Shown: piece after piece, positions 19,169 through 27,769 of the stretch
Numbering within the stretch: position 1 is the stretch's first letter
Layout of the letters: each line of letters starts with the position of its first letter
Source of the DNA: Luminiphilus sp051201685
GTDB taxonomy: Bacteria > Pseudomonadota > Gammaproteobacteria > Pseudomonadales > Halieaceae
DNA: 64,000 nt
Assembly (NCBI RefSeq): GCF_051201685.1
Contig: NZ_CP179213.1
Coordinates: forward strand, 186,001 to 250,000
Reading direction: 5' to 3'
Made by a program: the position numbers and the translations under genes
The notes under the pieces: model-generated
What the model was told of the DNA's origin: nothing
Databases searched by the model: none
Seen by the model: the letters and a program-made list of their open reading frames with translations, nothing else

Positions 19169-19882
19169 TCACGTCCCGGAGAATTCGGGGGCCCGGGCAA
19201 GGCACCAAGCGTCAATACGCACCGCGCCGGCCCTCTTTAGAGTCTCAGCCACTGCCTCTAATGTGGTACCCGTAGTGACAACATCATCAATAATAAGGAC
19301 GGACAGCCCGCTAAAAGACGCGCTTGTCGTGTACCTCCCACGGCTACTCTTCAGCCGTTGCTGGCGATCCATGTGGTGATGGGCTCTTTTTCTGGGGCTG
19401 GCTCGAAGTTTGTCTACCATAGGTAGCCGATACTGAGATTGCTGCTTACCGGTTTGGCTTAATACTTGCGCGAGCAGTCTGCTCTGGTTGTAACCTCGGC
19501 GCCACCGACCTCGCCAATGCATAGGCACTGGCACCATGGCGTGGTAGCGCTCTTTGATGGGGGTTGTTTCCAGGGCGAGCTGCACCAATAAATGAGTGAG
19601 CTCTATTGCCCCTTTGAATTTCCATCGATGAATAAGATCTCGCGTGACGCCACTGTACTCCAGCCCAGCCTGTAAGAAGTCCAGCGCAGTGTTTCCGCGA
19701 CAGTGGTTTGTCAGGGCAGATCCCGGATGGCCGCAGTGTAAACAGGCCCAGGGGTTACGGCGAATTGAATGGCGACAACCCTCGCAAAGTAGTTCATTGG
19801 ATTTGCAGGAGTTATGGCAAATCAGGCAATGACTGGGTAAGAAATCTTGTTGGAGCGTCTGCGCCAGCCGATGGAACCACAT
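19169..19882 (-). CDS. comF: ComF/GntX family phosphoribosyltransferase-like protein
   Basis: Member of the ComF/GntX family, needed for use or uptake of external DNA in several bacteria. The protein has 237 residues. An N-terminal zinc finger is formed by CLICHNSC and CEGC plus CLHCG, and the C-terminal phosphoribosyltransferase domain ends with the PRPP motif VLIIDDVVTTGTT. Family members often neighbour bioB; here the divergent neighbour is instead a small DUF3094 gene. Presence with pilQ is consistent with pilus-mediated DNA uptake, but the rest of the machinery is outside the window. Confidence 0.9.
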   Translation of the reverse strand: MWFHRLAQTLQQDFLPSHCLICHNSCKSNELLCEGCRHSIRRNPWACLHCGHPGSALTNHCRGNTALDFLQAGLEYSGVTRDLIHRWKFKGAIELTHLLVQLALETTPIKERYHAMVPVPMHWRGRWRRGYNQSRLLAQVLSQTGKQQSQYRLPMVDKLRASPRKRAHHHMDRQQRLKSSRGRYTTSASFSGLSVLIIDDVVTTGTTLEAVAETLKRAGAVRIDAWCLARAPEFSGT

Positions 19883-20001
19883 AGCTGCCCCCTCGGCTGA
19901 AAAACCTCAATTTGCCTCACAATCACGGTCATACGGAACATCCTATTTATTCATGCCTGACTTTTGCTAGGATTGGGGAGTCTTAAAACAGGGCAAGTGG
20001 C

Positions 20002-20226
20002 ATGACCGAGTCTATGCACGCATCAAAGCCTAAGGGCTCTGACGACAATGAACGGCGCCTTTATCCAGAAGATCAGGCTAAAGTAGATACCTTTCTTAAA
20101 TCGGGTGTTAACTCTGTCGAGCGGAAACCGTTCAGGCCAATCATCATGATTTTGCTGTTAATTGCGGTAGTCTCTGGATTCAGCTTGCTCAGCCAGGGGA
20201 TCGCCCTCTGGGCTGGAATATACTGA
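20002..20226 (+). CDS. DUF3094 family small membrane protein
   Basis: The protein has 74 residues. The central LYPEDQAKVDTFLKSGVNSV and VERKPFRP, followed by one C-terminal transmembrane helix (about residues 49-72), match the DUF3094 family of gammaproteobacteria, whose function is unknown. The hydrophilic N-terminus is probably cytoplasmic. It is divergent from comF, with 119 nt between them. Confidence 0.75.
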   Translation: MTESMHASKPKGSDDNERRLYPEDQAKVDTFLKSGVNSVERKPFRPIIMILLLIAVVSGFSLLSQGIALWAGIY

Positions 20227-20700
20227 CGCTACCTCAATCGATCCCTTGGTTTCTCTGCTAATCTTCTAGCATCTCATGGGTCGTGTAGTTCGCTGGGTCA
20301 CTTCTAAATGAGGGCCAATTGTAGCTACTAAAAAAAGAGACTCCCGAGGTGAATTTTTTAATGATTAGGGTTCGCACCCTTTCCTTTAAGAGCGTGCTGC
20401 TCAACACTCAGATATTCTCTCGATTTGCGTAACTACCCTGAGCTCAACCTTACAGCAGCTTCAGCTTACTTGTGGCTATACGGTGGCCCTGCTTAAATAT
20501 TTTTTTAGGGCGAGTGATAAGGATAGGTGGCCTTTCAGCTGCGCTTGTGGAGCATTGATTTAGTTTGTTGATGGACCGCGCAATGCTTGGACAGATACCT
20601 TGCAAGGAGCATTCATTCGAGGGTGTCGGCAGCCGGTGTGAGAGAGTAACCTAGGACTAAAGAACTTATATGTCTTACGCAGGGAACGGAGGGCGCGTAG
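20227..20700. other. 474-nt intergenic stretch, AT-rich, no gene seen
   Basis: No credible coding frame, tRNA or strong terminator was found between the DUF3094 gene and the methyltransferase. The segment contains A/T runs (for example ATATTTTTTTA near 20498) and looks richer in A/T than the flanking housekeeping genes. It marks the left side of a looser, probably acquired region. Confidence 0.5.
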
Positions 20701-21564
20701 ATGCTTTTATTGTTTAAGAAGATTTTTATAAAAGCTATACACGTCCCGCGATGGACAGTGAGAAAAATCATAAATCTGATTCGATGGGTGTTGATTAAAA
20801 CTATCGACCTGCCGAGGTTGTTTTGGGCTGCTTGTTATTGGTGGTCTTTAACCAATCTGGCAGAGTTTCAATTTCTTAAGAGTCAGTGCCCTTTGTGTAA
20901 CTCCCACTTTTTAGTAAAGCTCAATAACAGTGAAACTGGGGTGCGTTGCATCAGCTGCCAGGCTGGTGTGGTTCAAATGTCTATTATTATGGCGGTCCAA
21001 AAGTACGCTAAAGACCTCAACTCCCTTGACGCTTACGAGCTCTCATCGGGGGGGCCGGTGGTGACATTTTTAAAAGAAAACACCGGATCATTAACACTCT
21101 CTGAATATTATGATGATGTTAATCCTGGAGAGATAAAAGGCGGCGTGCTGTGCCAGGACGTACAGGCGTTAACTTTCAATGACAACGTGTTCGATCTTTG
21201 CACGTCAACCGAGGTTTTCGAGCATGTCCCCGATGATATGAGAGGGTTTCAAGAAATCTTCCGTATTTTGAAAAAACAGGGTGTCATGATCTTCACTGTG
21301 CCCATCAACCTTGCGGGAGTTACTTTACAAAGAGCGATCATCGAAAATAATGAGCTGGTACACCTAGAAGAACCTGAATATCACGACGACGCTATACGTG
21401 GGCAAGGAAAGGTTCTTGCCTACCGCACATACGGCACCGATATTGTTGCGCAACTAAAGACTGCGGGTTTTGAAAGTGCTGTTATAGATCAAACATTTAG
21501 AGACCAGCTTTTTGGTCATGGCCGCGCAATTATCGTTGCTTTTGCCGGGGAAAAGTCGGGTTAA
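20701..21564 (+). CDS. Zinc-ribbon-bearing class I methyltransferase-like protein
   Basis: The protein has 287 residues. A basic, hydrophobic N-terminus (about residues 1-50) may associate with the membrane. A zinc ribbon follows: CPLC near residue 61 and CISC near residue 81. The methyltransferase-11-like core has DVQALTFNDNVFDLCTSTEVFEHVPDDMRGFQEI and IFTVPI. The usual glycine-rich SAM motif I is replaced by a YELSSGGPVVTFL stretch, a variant seen in methyltransferases near surface-polysaccharide genes. The neighbourhood here is not a polysaccharide cluster. Composition and the flanking long gaps suggest horizontal gain; the substrate is unknown. Confidence 0.75.
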   Translation: MLLLFKKIFIKAIHVPRWTVRKIINLIRWVLIKTIDLPRLFWAACYWWSLTNLAEFQFLKSQCPLCNSHFLVKLNNSETGVRCISCQAGVVQMSIIMAVQKYAKDLNSLDAYELSSGGPVVTFLKENTGSLTLSEYYDDVNPGEIKGGVLCQDVQALTFNDNVFDLCTSTEVFEHVPDDMRGFQEIFRILKKQGVMIFTVPINLAGVTLQRAIIENNELVHLEEPEYHDDAIRGQGKVLAYRTYGTDIVAQLKTAGFESAVIDQTFRDQLFGHGRAIIVAFAGEKSG

Positions 21565-21654
21565 ATCTGGGCCACTCAGTCATGGAGCCGGTACGCCAGC
21601 CATGAGAGCCGCTTCCTAATATCCGGTGCTCGCGTAGCACGCACGGCTTTTGAT

Positions 21655-21945
21655 CTAGATCATCCAATCGTGGGCCGTTGCTGCCCACTTGTCTGCAAAT
21701 GATTTTTCAGTCGCCGTTATAGCGAGCACCATTGAGACGCTAAATGACAAGCTTTCTGGACATTTCTCGCCCGTTACCGAGATCCCTGAGCCGAAAAAAA
21801 CCTCGGCTACAGACTCGTCAATAACGGCAAGGTCACTGCTAATACGAGGACGGCTCAAAGTTATGTAGTGATCGTCGTAGGCCTCCAAGCGTCCGACTAT
21901 TTCACCTTGCGCAGTAACGAGTGTCACAACTGTTCCAATATCCAC
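21655..21945 (-). CDS. Small hypothetical protein with an Sm-like N-terminal pattern
   Basis: The protein has 96 residues. It starts with GTG at 21945, preceded by GGAGAG at 5-nt spacing, which supports a real gene. The N-terminal 35 residues (GTVVTLVTAQGEIVGRLEAY then HYITLSRPR) resemble a short beta-barrel of the Sm kind in pattern only. The rest is mixed. No family is recognised. It is flanked by gaps on both sides. Confidence 0.5.
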   Translation of the reverse strand: MDIGTVVTLVTAQGEIVGRLEAYDDHYITLSRPRISSDLAVIDESVAEVFFGSGISVTGEKCPESLSFSVSMVLAITATEKSFADKWAATAHDWMI

Positions 21946-22154
21946 GGAAACTCTCCAATGTTGCCGGTGATGATAGTATCTTACGCTTTTGCCGTCTGGG
22001 TGACTGCCAATGGTAGCCGATAGTGTGATTAATGTTCACTTTCAGTTAGCGATTGGTAGTTGGCAGTTTTGAGGTCGCTGAGCGTTTGTAAAGGTACCGT
22101 ATCACCTGCCTGCGTATTTCAATGGGCGGTCTTGATTATGAGCAGGAATGGGCC

Positions 22155-22409
22155 ATGGTTGGAATAAGGAAAAGCGTCACGCTGCTGTTAGCTTGGTACG
22201 CATTTTTTCATGCACTGACCTTAGTGGCGATCCTGTTTGTCCACTTTGTGCTCGATATAGACATGAAAATTCTTGGGGAGGCGGGCAAGATACTAGAAGT
22301 CTACTTTCTCGAATTAATGGATAGAAATGTTGCGATCTGCCTATCTCCGGGCATATGGCTGGGACTGCGTATTGTCACGGGCAGTTTTCGTATACTCCCC
22401 TGGCGATAG
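22155..22409 (+). CDS. Small hypothetical membrane protein
   Basis: About 84 residues from the ATG at 22155, which has AGGAA upstream; an earlier ATG at 22122 lacks a ribosome site. A strong hydrophobic segment (LLLAWYAFFHALTLVAILFV) and a weaker C-terminal one suggest one or two membrane passes. No family is recognised, and this may be a chance frame. Confidence 0.35.
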   Translation: MVGIRKSVTLLLAWYAFFHALTLVAILFVHFVLDIDMKILGEAGKILEVYFLELMDRNVAICLSPGIWLGLRIVTGSFRILPWR

Positions 22410-22658
22410 CACTGGTATCAAAGGTGTTACTGCGATGGCACCCGAGCATGCCGCCTCCATAAGGCAGTCGAGATTTGGGCTTGCATGAGGTTCCTGAATG
22501 ATTTGATATTTGCCCCAGTAGCGCGTTTTGCTGGGAAAGGCTTGTTGCTGTTTCGTGGTGACCTACCCCCTACTGTCACGACAGGCTGCCCAAGCACCAA
22601 AAATAATTAGCCGCCTTTTCCATACAAGGTGTTGATTTGCAGGTGCTACGAACTAAAT

Positions 22659-23078
22659 CTAGCTCTGTGGCGTGGTCGAAGGTTTTATTTTTGAGGGCTT
22701 ACACAGCAAAGGAATAAGGTAAATCCACCCCAATACAGGAATGGGTAGGACCCAAAGTAGCGCCCACCACCCTGATCGCCCGGCATCATGCAATCGTCTA
22801 ACGGTGGCCGACGTTGTTGGGATCACCATGATCGGCCGGTAGAGCAACACGAGCAACCCGACCTCAGAGTCAACCATACCCATGGGAATAAGGTTACCTA
22901 GGGGCAGGTCAAGCAGGTTTATAGTTGTTGCTGCTGTTGCTTCATCGATTAAGGCTACGACTAGGTACAACAACATAAAAAAAAGCATAAAAAACCAAAA
23001 GTCTGTTCGTGACGACATGCCGTTGAAGTCGAAGCTCTGTTGGATACCCATTTTCACGGAAGCAAAAAATATCGACAT
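22659..23078 (-). CDS. DUF805 family membrane protein
   Basis: About 139 residues from the ATG at 23078, preceded by AGAGGGG. The frame extends upstream to 23246, but that part has no DUF805 similarity. The family signature is present: FDFNGMSSRTDFWFF at the start, RRLHDAGRSGWWALLW in the middle, and four hydrophobic segments. DUF805 proteins are inner-membrane proteins of unknown function. The gene is isolated, with madM upstream on the same strand. Confidence 0.8.
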   Translation of the reverse strand: MSIFFASVKMGIQQSFDFNGMSSRTDFWFFMLFFMLLYLVVALIDEATAATTINLLDLPLGNLIPMGMVDSEVGLLVLLYRPIMVIPTTSATVRRLHDAGRSGWWALLWVLPIPVLGWIYLIPLLCKPSKIKPSTTPQS

Positions 23079-23261
23079 ACGCCCCTCTTTTTCCACCGAT
23101 TTGGTTTCACGTTGATCCAAGTTAAACATGTCCTCCCCAAAAGCAAGCGTATTCAAAGGTGCCATCGGAGCGGATGGAACGGTCCTTGGAGCGGTGTTAG
23201 AACTTGAATACACCGTGGTAAAGCGTTTAGTCGCTAGCGGGTCCATGAGCAGTGCTGGAGC

Positions 23262-24032
23262 TCAGTTTCCAATAAGCAGACGAACAATCAAAAACAATAG
23301 CGAGGGTGCTAGCAAACACCCGACGCCGGTATAAAAGGTGGCCGTCATCGCACCGTAGGGCACCAGTTTTGGGTCTGTGGCTGCAAGACCTGCAGCCACA
23401 CCGCTGGTTGTACCCATGAGGCCGCCATAGATCATAGCGGAGTTGGGGTTATCGAGCCCTACACGACCTGCAACAAGGGGTGTAGCGACCATGACAAGTA
23501 CAGATTTCACCAGCCCGGCGGCGACACTCAGTGCAATGACGCTCGAGTCTGCGCCCAATGCAGTACCGGTTACCGGACCCACAATATAGGTCGCAGCACC
23601 TGCGCCAATGGTGCTAATCGCCACTGCGTCTCGGTAGCCAAAGGAAAAAGCAACGATGGCGCCCACACTGAAAGACACGACAACGCCAATGATGACCGAG
23701 ATTGCACCGATTAATCCGGCTTTTTTGAGTTCCTCAAATCGCACTCCATAGGCTGTTGCTATGATGGCGAAATCACGGAACATGGCGCCGCCCATAATGC
23801 CTAGTCCCGCAAATAGCGGAATATCGGCGAGTCCCATTGCACCATCAGTGCGAATACCGCCGTAGTAGGCGAGCAGCAAGCCGCCGACAATGGCAATGGC
23901 AGAGCCATGCAGCTTGCCGCGGGTGAGTTTGGCGGAGAGAAAATAGGAAAACCAAACTAACGCGCCAACAACCGCGAAGGCAACGATTAGCGTATTACTT
24001 TCAAGCACTCTAACGAGGGTTTCACCGATCAT
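23262..24032 (-). CDS. madM: Malonate transporter subunit MadM
   Basis: Large subunit of the two-component MadLM sodium/malonate symporter, an inner-membrane protein of 256 residues with about eight hydrophobic segments. Conserved MadM blocks include GGIRTDGAMGLADIPLFAGLGIMGGAMFRDFAI and AVAISTIGAGAATYIVGPVTG. The start overlaps the end of madL by 11 nt, so translation is coupled. No malonate decarboxylase or malonyl-CoA synthetase gene is in the window. Confidence 0.88.
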   Translation of the reverse strand: MIGETLVRVLESNTLIVAFAVVGALVWFSYFLSAKLTRGKLHGSAIAIVGGLLLAYYGGIRTDGAMGLADIPLFAGLGIMGGAMFRDFAIIATAYGVRFEELKKAGLIGAISVIIGVVVSFSVGAIVAFSFGYRDAVAISTIGAGAATYIVGPVTGTALGADSSVIALSVAAGLVKSVLVMVATPLVAGRVGLDNPNSAMIYGGLMGTTSGVAAGLAATDPKLVPYGAMTATFYTGVGCLLAPSLLFLIVRLLIGN

Positions 24033-24393
24033 GATGCTGTCCGGGGGAAATGCGTGCGATCACAGGAATAAGTAAAAAGCCTGCGGCGACCGCTGCAATG
24101 CCCGCGGTGATCGCGAGCCAGCCGCTCGACAGCGCCTCAACAACATTTTGCTTAGCGGCCATGGCGACCACAATGGGCACATACATGGCATTCCAGAAGT
24201 TGATGCCCGTTTCTGTCGGTACACTAATGTTAAAACGCGGGTGCTTTTGATTGACCAGTACAATGAGCAGCAGCATAGACAGACCGACTCCGCCAACATT
24301 TGCCTGCACGCCGATGAGCTGTCCCAACAAATCCCCGAAAAAAATGCCTGTCAACATGCACAAGGCAAGCATAGCGACACCGTAGATCACCAT
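24022..24393 (-). CDS. madL: Malonate transporter subunit MadL
   Basis: Small subunit of the MadLM malonate transporter, 123 residues, with about four membrane segments. The segment GVGLSMLLLIVLVNQKHPRF and the following ETGINFWNAMYVPIVVAMAA are typical of MadL. It is the first gene of the madLM pair. The 483 nt upstream form a divergent control region shared with the sulfotransferase gene. Confidence 0.87.
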   Translation of the reverse strand: MVIYGVAMLALCMLTGIFFGDLLGQLIGVQANVGGVGLSMLLLIVLVNQKHPRFNISVPTETGINFWNAMYVPIVVAMAAKQNVVEALSSGWLAITAGIAAVAAGFLLIPVIARISPGQHHDR

Positions 24394-24876
24394 AGACTCA
24401 ACTCCAAACCTCGACGCTCAAAAGTATTACTTCTTGTGTTGCTCCTGCCTTTGCCCCAAACAGATACTTAAAAAAATCCAATGCACTATCGTTGCAGAGA
24501 GAAGCCTGCATTCTGTTGCCCTGCGAGCACGTGGCACCAAGGTAACTAAGCCGCTGAAGATTTTCCATAAAAACACCGGCTTCACAGCGTCAGATGCAGG
24601 CAGTCAGAGCCCTTTCGCTCGCTCTGGAGAGCCCTATTTTGGGTGTAATACCTAATAGCCCAGATGTAAACCGGGAGAAGCCTCGGGCAAGTATTGGTGC
24701 ACTGCGGGGATGCGCTTCGAGGTCATTAATTAGCGTCAATGTTCGATGTTTTCGGTTCACTGCCGCAGTGGGCTCTGGGAGTTGATGCTGTGTTTAGAGC
24801 CCCTAGAGCGTTGCTGGTGCCGAGAAAATCTCCATGCTCTACTAGGGCCGTGAATCTTTACGGTGAGACGTACAAC
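24394..24876. other. 483-nt divergent intergenic region, no convincing gene
   Basis: Lies between the madL start (-) and the sulfotransferase start (+), so it should hold both promoters. I found no long palindrome or recognised riboswitch. A 56-codon minus-strand frame (24590-24760, GTG start) encodes a protein-like C-terminus but lacks a ribosome site; it could be a gene remnant. The frame of the sulfotransferase also extends back to 24739 without conservation. Confidence 0.5.
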
Positions 24877-25593
24877 ATGTCGCTAAAGATAATAGGAGCG
24901 GGACCCGGAAGGACGGGGACGCTGTCACTCAAGACGGCACTGGAGCATTTAGGTTACGCGCCTTGCCATCATATGAAGTCTTGCTTTGAGGGGCGCCAGC
25001 AAACGCGATGGTTCTTGCAAGCAGCACAAGGGGGCTCCGTCGACTGGCGGCAAGTCTTCAGTGGTTATGAGGCGGCGGTAGATTGGCCGGCCGCCGCCTA
25101 CTACCAAGAGCTCCTCGAAGTCTATCCAGACGCAAAAGTCATCTTCAGTGACCGCTCACCCGAAGATTGGTATGAAAGTGTCGCCAGTACGATCTTCCGC
25201 GTGCTTCCCGCCATTCCAGGTTGGCTGCGAAGAACCGTTCCCCATATCGACCGAGTGGCGCTGATGGTTGATAAAACGGTTTGGAAAAATGAGTTAAACG
25301 ACCAGTTTGAGAACCGTGCGGCGATGTTGGATTTCTTTGAGCGCCGTCGGCAGGAGGTAATTGCGGCCGTGCCACCGCAGCAGTTGTTGATACATTCAGC
25401 CGCTGAGGGGTGGGGGCCTCTCTGTGCCTTCTTGGGGGTAGAGGTACCGAGCATTCCCTACCCGTGGGTAAATGAGGGGGCTAGGATTAGGCGGGGGGTT
25501 AGGGTCTTAAAGGCACTTTCTTATGTGCCCTCGGTGCTGCTCTTGGCTGGGATAATGATGGTGGTTTACGGGTGGGTAACTTTGTCGGCTTGA
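24877..25593 (+). CDS. Sulfotransferase family protein
   Basis: PAPS-dependent sulfotransferase-like protein, 238 residues from the ATG at 24877 (MSLKIIGAG). The 5'-phosphosulfate P-loop GAGPGRTGTLSLKTALEHLG is at residues about 7-26, and the 3'-phosphate-binding-like SDRSPEDWYESVAST near residue 93. The C-terminal SVLLLAGIMMVVYGWVTL is a transmembrane helix, an addition to the soluble core. It resembles the bacterial Sulfotransfer_4-type group, whose acceptors are mostly unknown. The arrangement is monocistronic. Confidence 0.8.
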   Translation: MSLKIIGAGPGRTGTLSLKTALEHLGYAPCHHMKSCFEGRQQTRWFLQAAQGGSVDWRQVFSGYEAAVDWPAAAYYQELLEVYPDAKVIFSDRSPEDWYESVASTIFRVLPAIPGWLRRTVPHIDRVALMVDKTVWKNELNDQFENRAAMLDFFERRRQEVIAAVPPQQLLIHSAAEGWGPLCAFLGVEVPSIPYPWVNEGARIRRGVRVLKALSYVPSVLLLAGIMMVVYGWVTLSA

Positions 25594-25616
25594 CTCAAAA
25601 AGCGGAGAAACTTAAC

Positions 25617-25790
25617 GAAAGTTCTGTCTGATCTTTGTGTTTTTGTCGCCGAACAACAGTACAGCCCTTGCCGATGTGGGTTTACCCGTCTGGTTGTCAG
25701 AAAGTTCTGTCATAGGTTTGTCGCAGGGCCTCAAAAGCGGCTGTGACCTTTGGACAAAATTTTGTGTTCATATTTTGAATTACAGTACAG
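25617..25790. repeat. Two direct-repeat pairs before the cupin gene
   Basis: GAAAGTTCTGTC occurs at 25617-25628 and 25700-25711; ACAGTACAG occurs at 25656-25664 and 25782-25790. The order of the two boxes is the same in both halves, suggesting an old, degraded tandem duplication or a pair of regulator sites. The region also has a TTGGAC and TATTTT pair (25750-25776) that could be a weak promoter. Confidence 0.35.
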
Positions 25791-25880
25791 TGCCTGCCTG
25801 AGCAGATTTACTCACCGACACCCGTTGGTGTTACCCGCAAAAGACAACGGCAAATCGTTTAACTGAAAAGGATTGATGTC

Positions 25881-26252
25881 ATGCCCGAAATTAGTGTTCA
25901 ACACAGAGCCGCCGCGCTTGAGGATCTCGAGCCCTGCGAGTCTTTCGGAGAGCCCGTTGGAGCGTTGCCGCTTCAAACTGCCATGGGCTTTTATGAGGGA
26001 GAGTCATTTACAGGTCAGGTCTATACCGGCACGTGGGAGTGTGAGCCTGGCACTATGGAACTAGACCTAGACCTTACGGAGTTTTGCCACCTGTTGGCAG
26101 GGCATTGGAAATTCACCTCCAAGGCAGGGGTAGTCACTGAGGTAAGAGCAGGCGACAGTTGGGTTTTTCCTCGGGGGTGGCAGGGCACAGCTGAGGTTCT
26201 AGAAACTGTTCGTAAAGTCTATTGCATGATGGTGCCTCAAGAGAGCGAATAA
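25881..26252 (+). CDS. Cupin domain protein (DUF861-like)
   Basis: Single-domain cupin of 123 residues. The core runs from GTWECEPGTMELDLDLTEFCHLLAGHWKF to GDSWVFPRGWQGTAEVLE, the pattern of the cupin_3/DUF861 family, which includes (S)-ureidoglycine aminohydrolase relatives. The metal-binding histidines are not obvious, so a catalytic role is uncertain. The ATG at 25881 is preceded by AAAGGA. It has no evident operon partner. Confidence 0.7.
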   Translation: MPEISVQHRAAALEDLEPCESFGEPVGALPLQTAMGFYEGESFTGQVYTGTWECEPGTMELDLDLTEFCHLLAGHWKFTSKAGVVTEVRAGDSWVFPRGWQGTAEVLETVRKVYCMMVPQESE

Positions 26253-26356
26253 TCGCGGTTATTACCCTTCTCAAAGATTGTTCGATTTGCCTTGAAAATT
26301 GGACGTCTCGATAAGGCTGGTGTTGGTTTTGGGGCGAGATTGCGCTCGATAGCTCT

Positions 26357-26390
26357 GTCAGCGCTGCTAGCCCATTAACGCAGGGCTGAC
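26357..26390. terminator. Inverted repeat downstream of the cupin gene
   Basis: GTCAGCGCTGC and GCAGGGCTGAC form an 11-bp stem with one mismatch around a 12-nt loop, 105 nt past the cupin stop. No U-tract follows, so the role as a terminator is uncertain. Confidence 0.3.
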
Positions 26391-26492
26391 GCCAGCCGGA
26401 GTCGAAAATAAGAATCGGAAAAATTAAAGCTTGCGCCTGTAACTTTGATAATGTACTTTGTTTTATAAAGCACTCTTACAAAGGAATTCAGG

Positions 26493-27116
26493 ATGAAATC
26501 TGAGATTGAAGCCGATATTAAATTTTTGAAACAGATGGCCGAGCAGGGTCAAAAATCGCCGCTACGAGGGGGCGAGCATGGCGTTCTTTGGGGCGGAATG
26601 TTCACCTTATCAGCGTTGTTTGCCTACGGCGTTGTTGCCGAACTCATTTCCTTGCCGTCGTGGACCATTGCACTCGCCTTTATAGGTCCCGCGCCAATTG
26701 GCGTTTTGGCAGGGCAATACCTCAATAAAAAATACGGTGGCAGCTCTGGTGGTTTTAGTTTTGGCAACAAAACCTCTGCAGCAGCTTGGGGTGCGGTCGG
26801 TATCACCATAGGCGCTCTGTATATACCCGTGCTCGCAGCGCAAGCCCTAGGTTTCCTTACGTTGAATGGCGAATATATCTTTGGATCTCTACAGGTTACG
26901 GTTTTTGCGTTGTATGCCGTTGCGTATTCGACGACCGCACAGGTTTCAGGTGACCCCAGACAGTACTTATTCTCGGGTGCCGCGATAGCTGCGTCAGTGG
27001 CCAGTGTATTTACAATAGGAACCTATGACATGTTTCTGGTCATGGCGGCGGGCCTGTTCTGCAGTGCGGTGATTCCCGGATATCTAACGCGATCCAAGCA
27101 GTCAGTGGCGGCATGA
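26493..27116 (+). CDS. Hypothetical six-helix membrane protein
   Basis: The protein has 207 residues. A polar N-terminus (MKSEIEADIKFLKQMAEQGQ) is followed by six likely transmembrane helices between about residues 31 and 200. I do not recognise a named family. The gene is followed 7 nt later by a winged-helix regulator on the same strand, and such membrane/regulator pairs recur in bacteria. The regulator may control the pair. The function is unknown. Confidence 0.7.
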   Translation: MKSEIEADIKFLKQMAEQGQKSPLRGGEHGVLWGGMFTLSALFAYGVVAELISLPSWTIALAFIGPAPIGVLAGQYLNKKYGGSSGGFSFGNKTSAAAWGAVGITIGALYIPVLAAQALGFLTLNGEYIFGSLQVTVFALYAVAYSTTAQVSGDPRQYLFSGAAIAASVASVFTIGTYDMFLVMAAGLFCSAVIPGYLTRSKQSVAA

Positions 27117-27123
27117 ATCGATT

Positions 27124-27432
27124 ATGAATGACTCTTCAAGTTTGGCAGCCGAGGATATTAATGACCTTATTCACGGAAGAGTGAGGCTGGCCGCTATGGC
27201 CTACATCGCGGGTGCGGGTGAGGCCGACTTTACGGCAATAAAGAAGGCGGTTAACACTAGCGATGGCAACATGTCTGTGCATTTGCGAAAATTGGAGGAC
27301 GCCGGATACTTGGCGGTAACCAAAGGCTATAACGACCGAAAGCCCCAAACGATTTACGCGTTGACCGATACGGGCCGTGCTGCGTGGCACGAGTACTTGG
27401 AAAAAATGCGCCAATTGTTGATCGAAATTTAA
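27124..27432 (+). CDS. Winged-helix DNA-binding regulator (PF13601-like)
   Basis: The protein has 102 residues and is almost entirely one winged helix: RVRLAAMAYIAGAGEADF, then the recognition segment DGNMSVHLRKLEDAGYLAV and the wing GYNDRKPQTIYALTDTGRAAW. This is the short MarR/ArsR-like type without an added ligand domain. It is paired with the six-helix membrane protein 7 nt upstream, so both are probably on one mRNA. Confidence 0.82.
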   Translation: MNDSSSLAAEDINDLIHGRVRLAAMAYIAGAGEADFTAIKKAVNTSDGNMSVHLRKLEDAGYLAVTKGYNDRKPQTIYALTDTGRAAWHEYLEKMRQLLIEI

Positions 27433-27769
27433 ACCAGAGGACGGGCTGATGAGGGTATTCGGCGACCGCCAGTGTGCAGAAATTGGCCCAAATCAACGAC
27501 AGGCCGAGCCAACAGGCTGCGAAAAAGCTTTTTTAGGGTCAGTTAATAGGCCCGCAACCATGAGCTAAATACCGCATCTAGCTGAGTGTCTTGTCTCACT
27601 TCACCATCTTCCTTGCAGGCGGCTGCTCACGATTCCCTGGTCATGGGCAAAAGAGCCACCCTTTCCTGAAGCCTATCAGTGTGTAATTAATCACCAACTC
27701 CGGTAATCCAACCTCACCCCATCGCCATACAAAGTACGTATCCTAAAGGTTTCAGGGAGTCCTAATCCT
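27433..27769. other. 337-nt intergenic region upstream of tdh
   Basis: No gene is seen. A perfect 12-nt palindrome AAAAAGCTTTTT near 27522-27533 could form a weak stem followed by T, perhaps ending the previous transcription unit. I looked for a glycine riboswitch, as tdh-kbl makes glycine, and saw no matching core. The ribosome site AGGGAG precedes tdh. Confidence 0.45.

Noticed and set aside
23079..23246. Upstream extension of the DUF805 protein
   Set aside because: The extra 56 residues are low-quality and the internal ATG has a good ribosome site.
24590..24760. 56-codon minus-strand frame with protein-like C-terminus
   Set aside because: GTG start without ribosome site, a stop lies just upstream, and no family is recognised; at best a remnant.
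27433..27769. Glycine riboswitch before tdh-kbl
   Set aside because: No conserved glycine aptamer core is seen on the plus strand.
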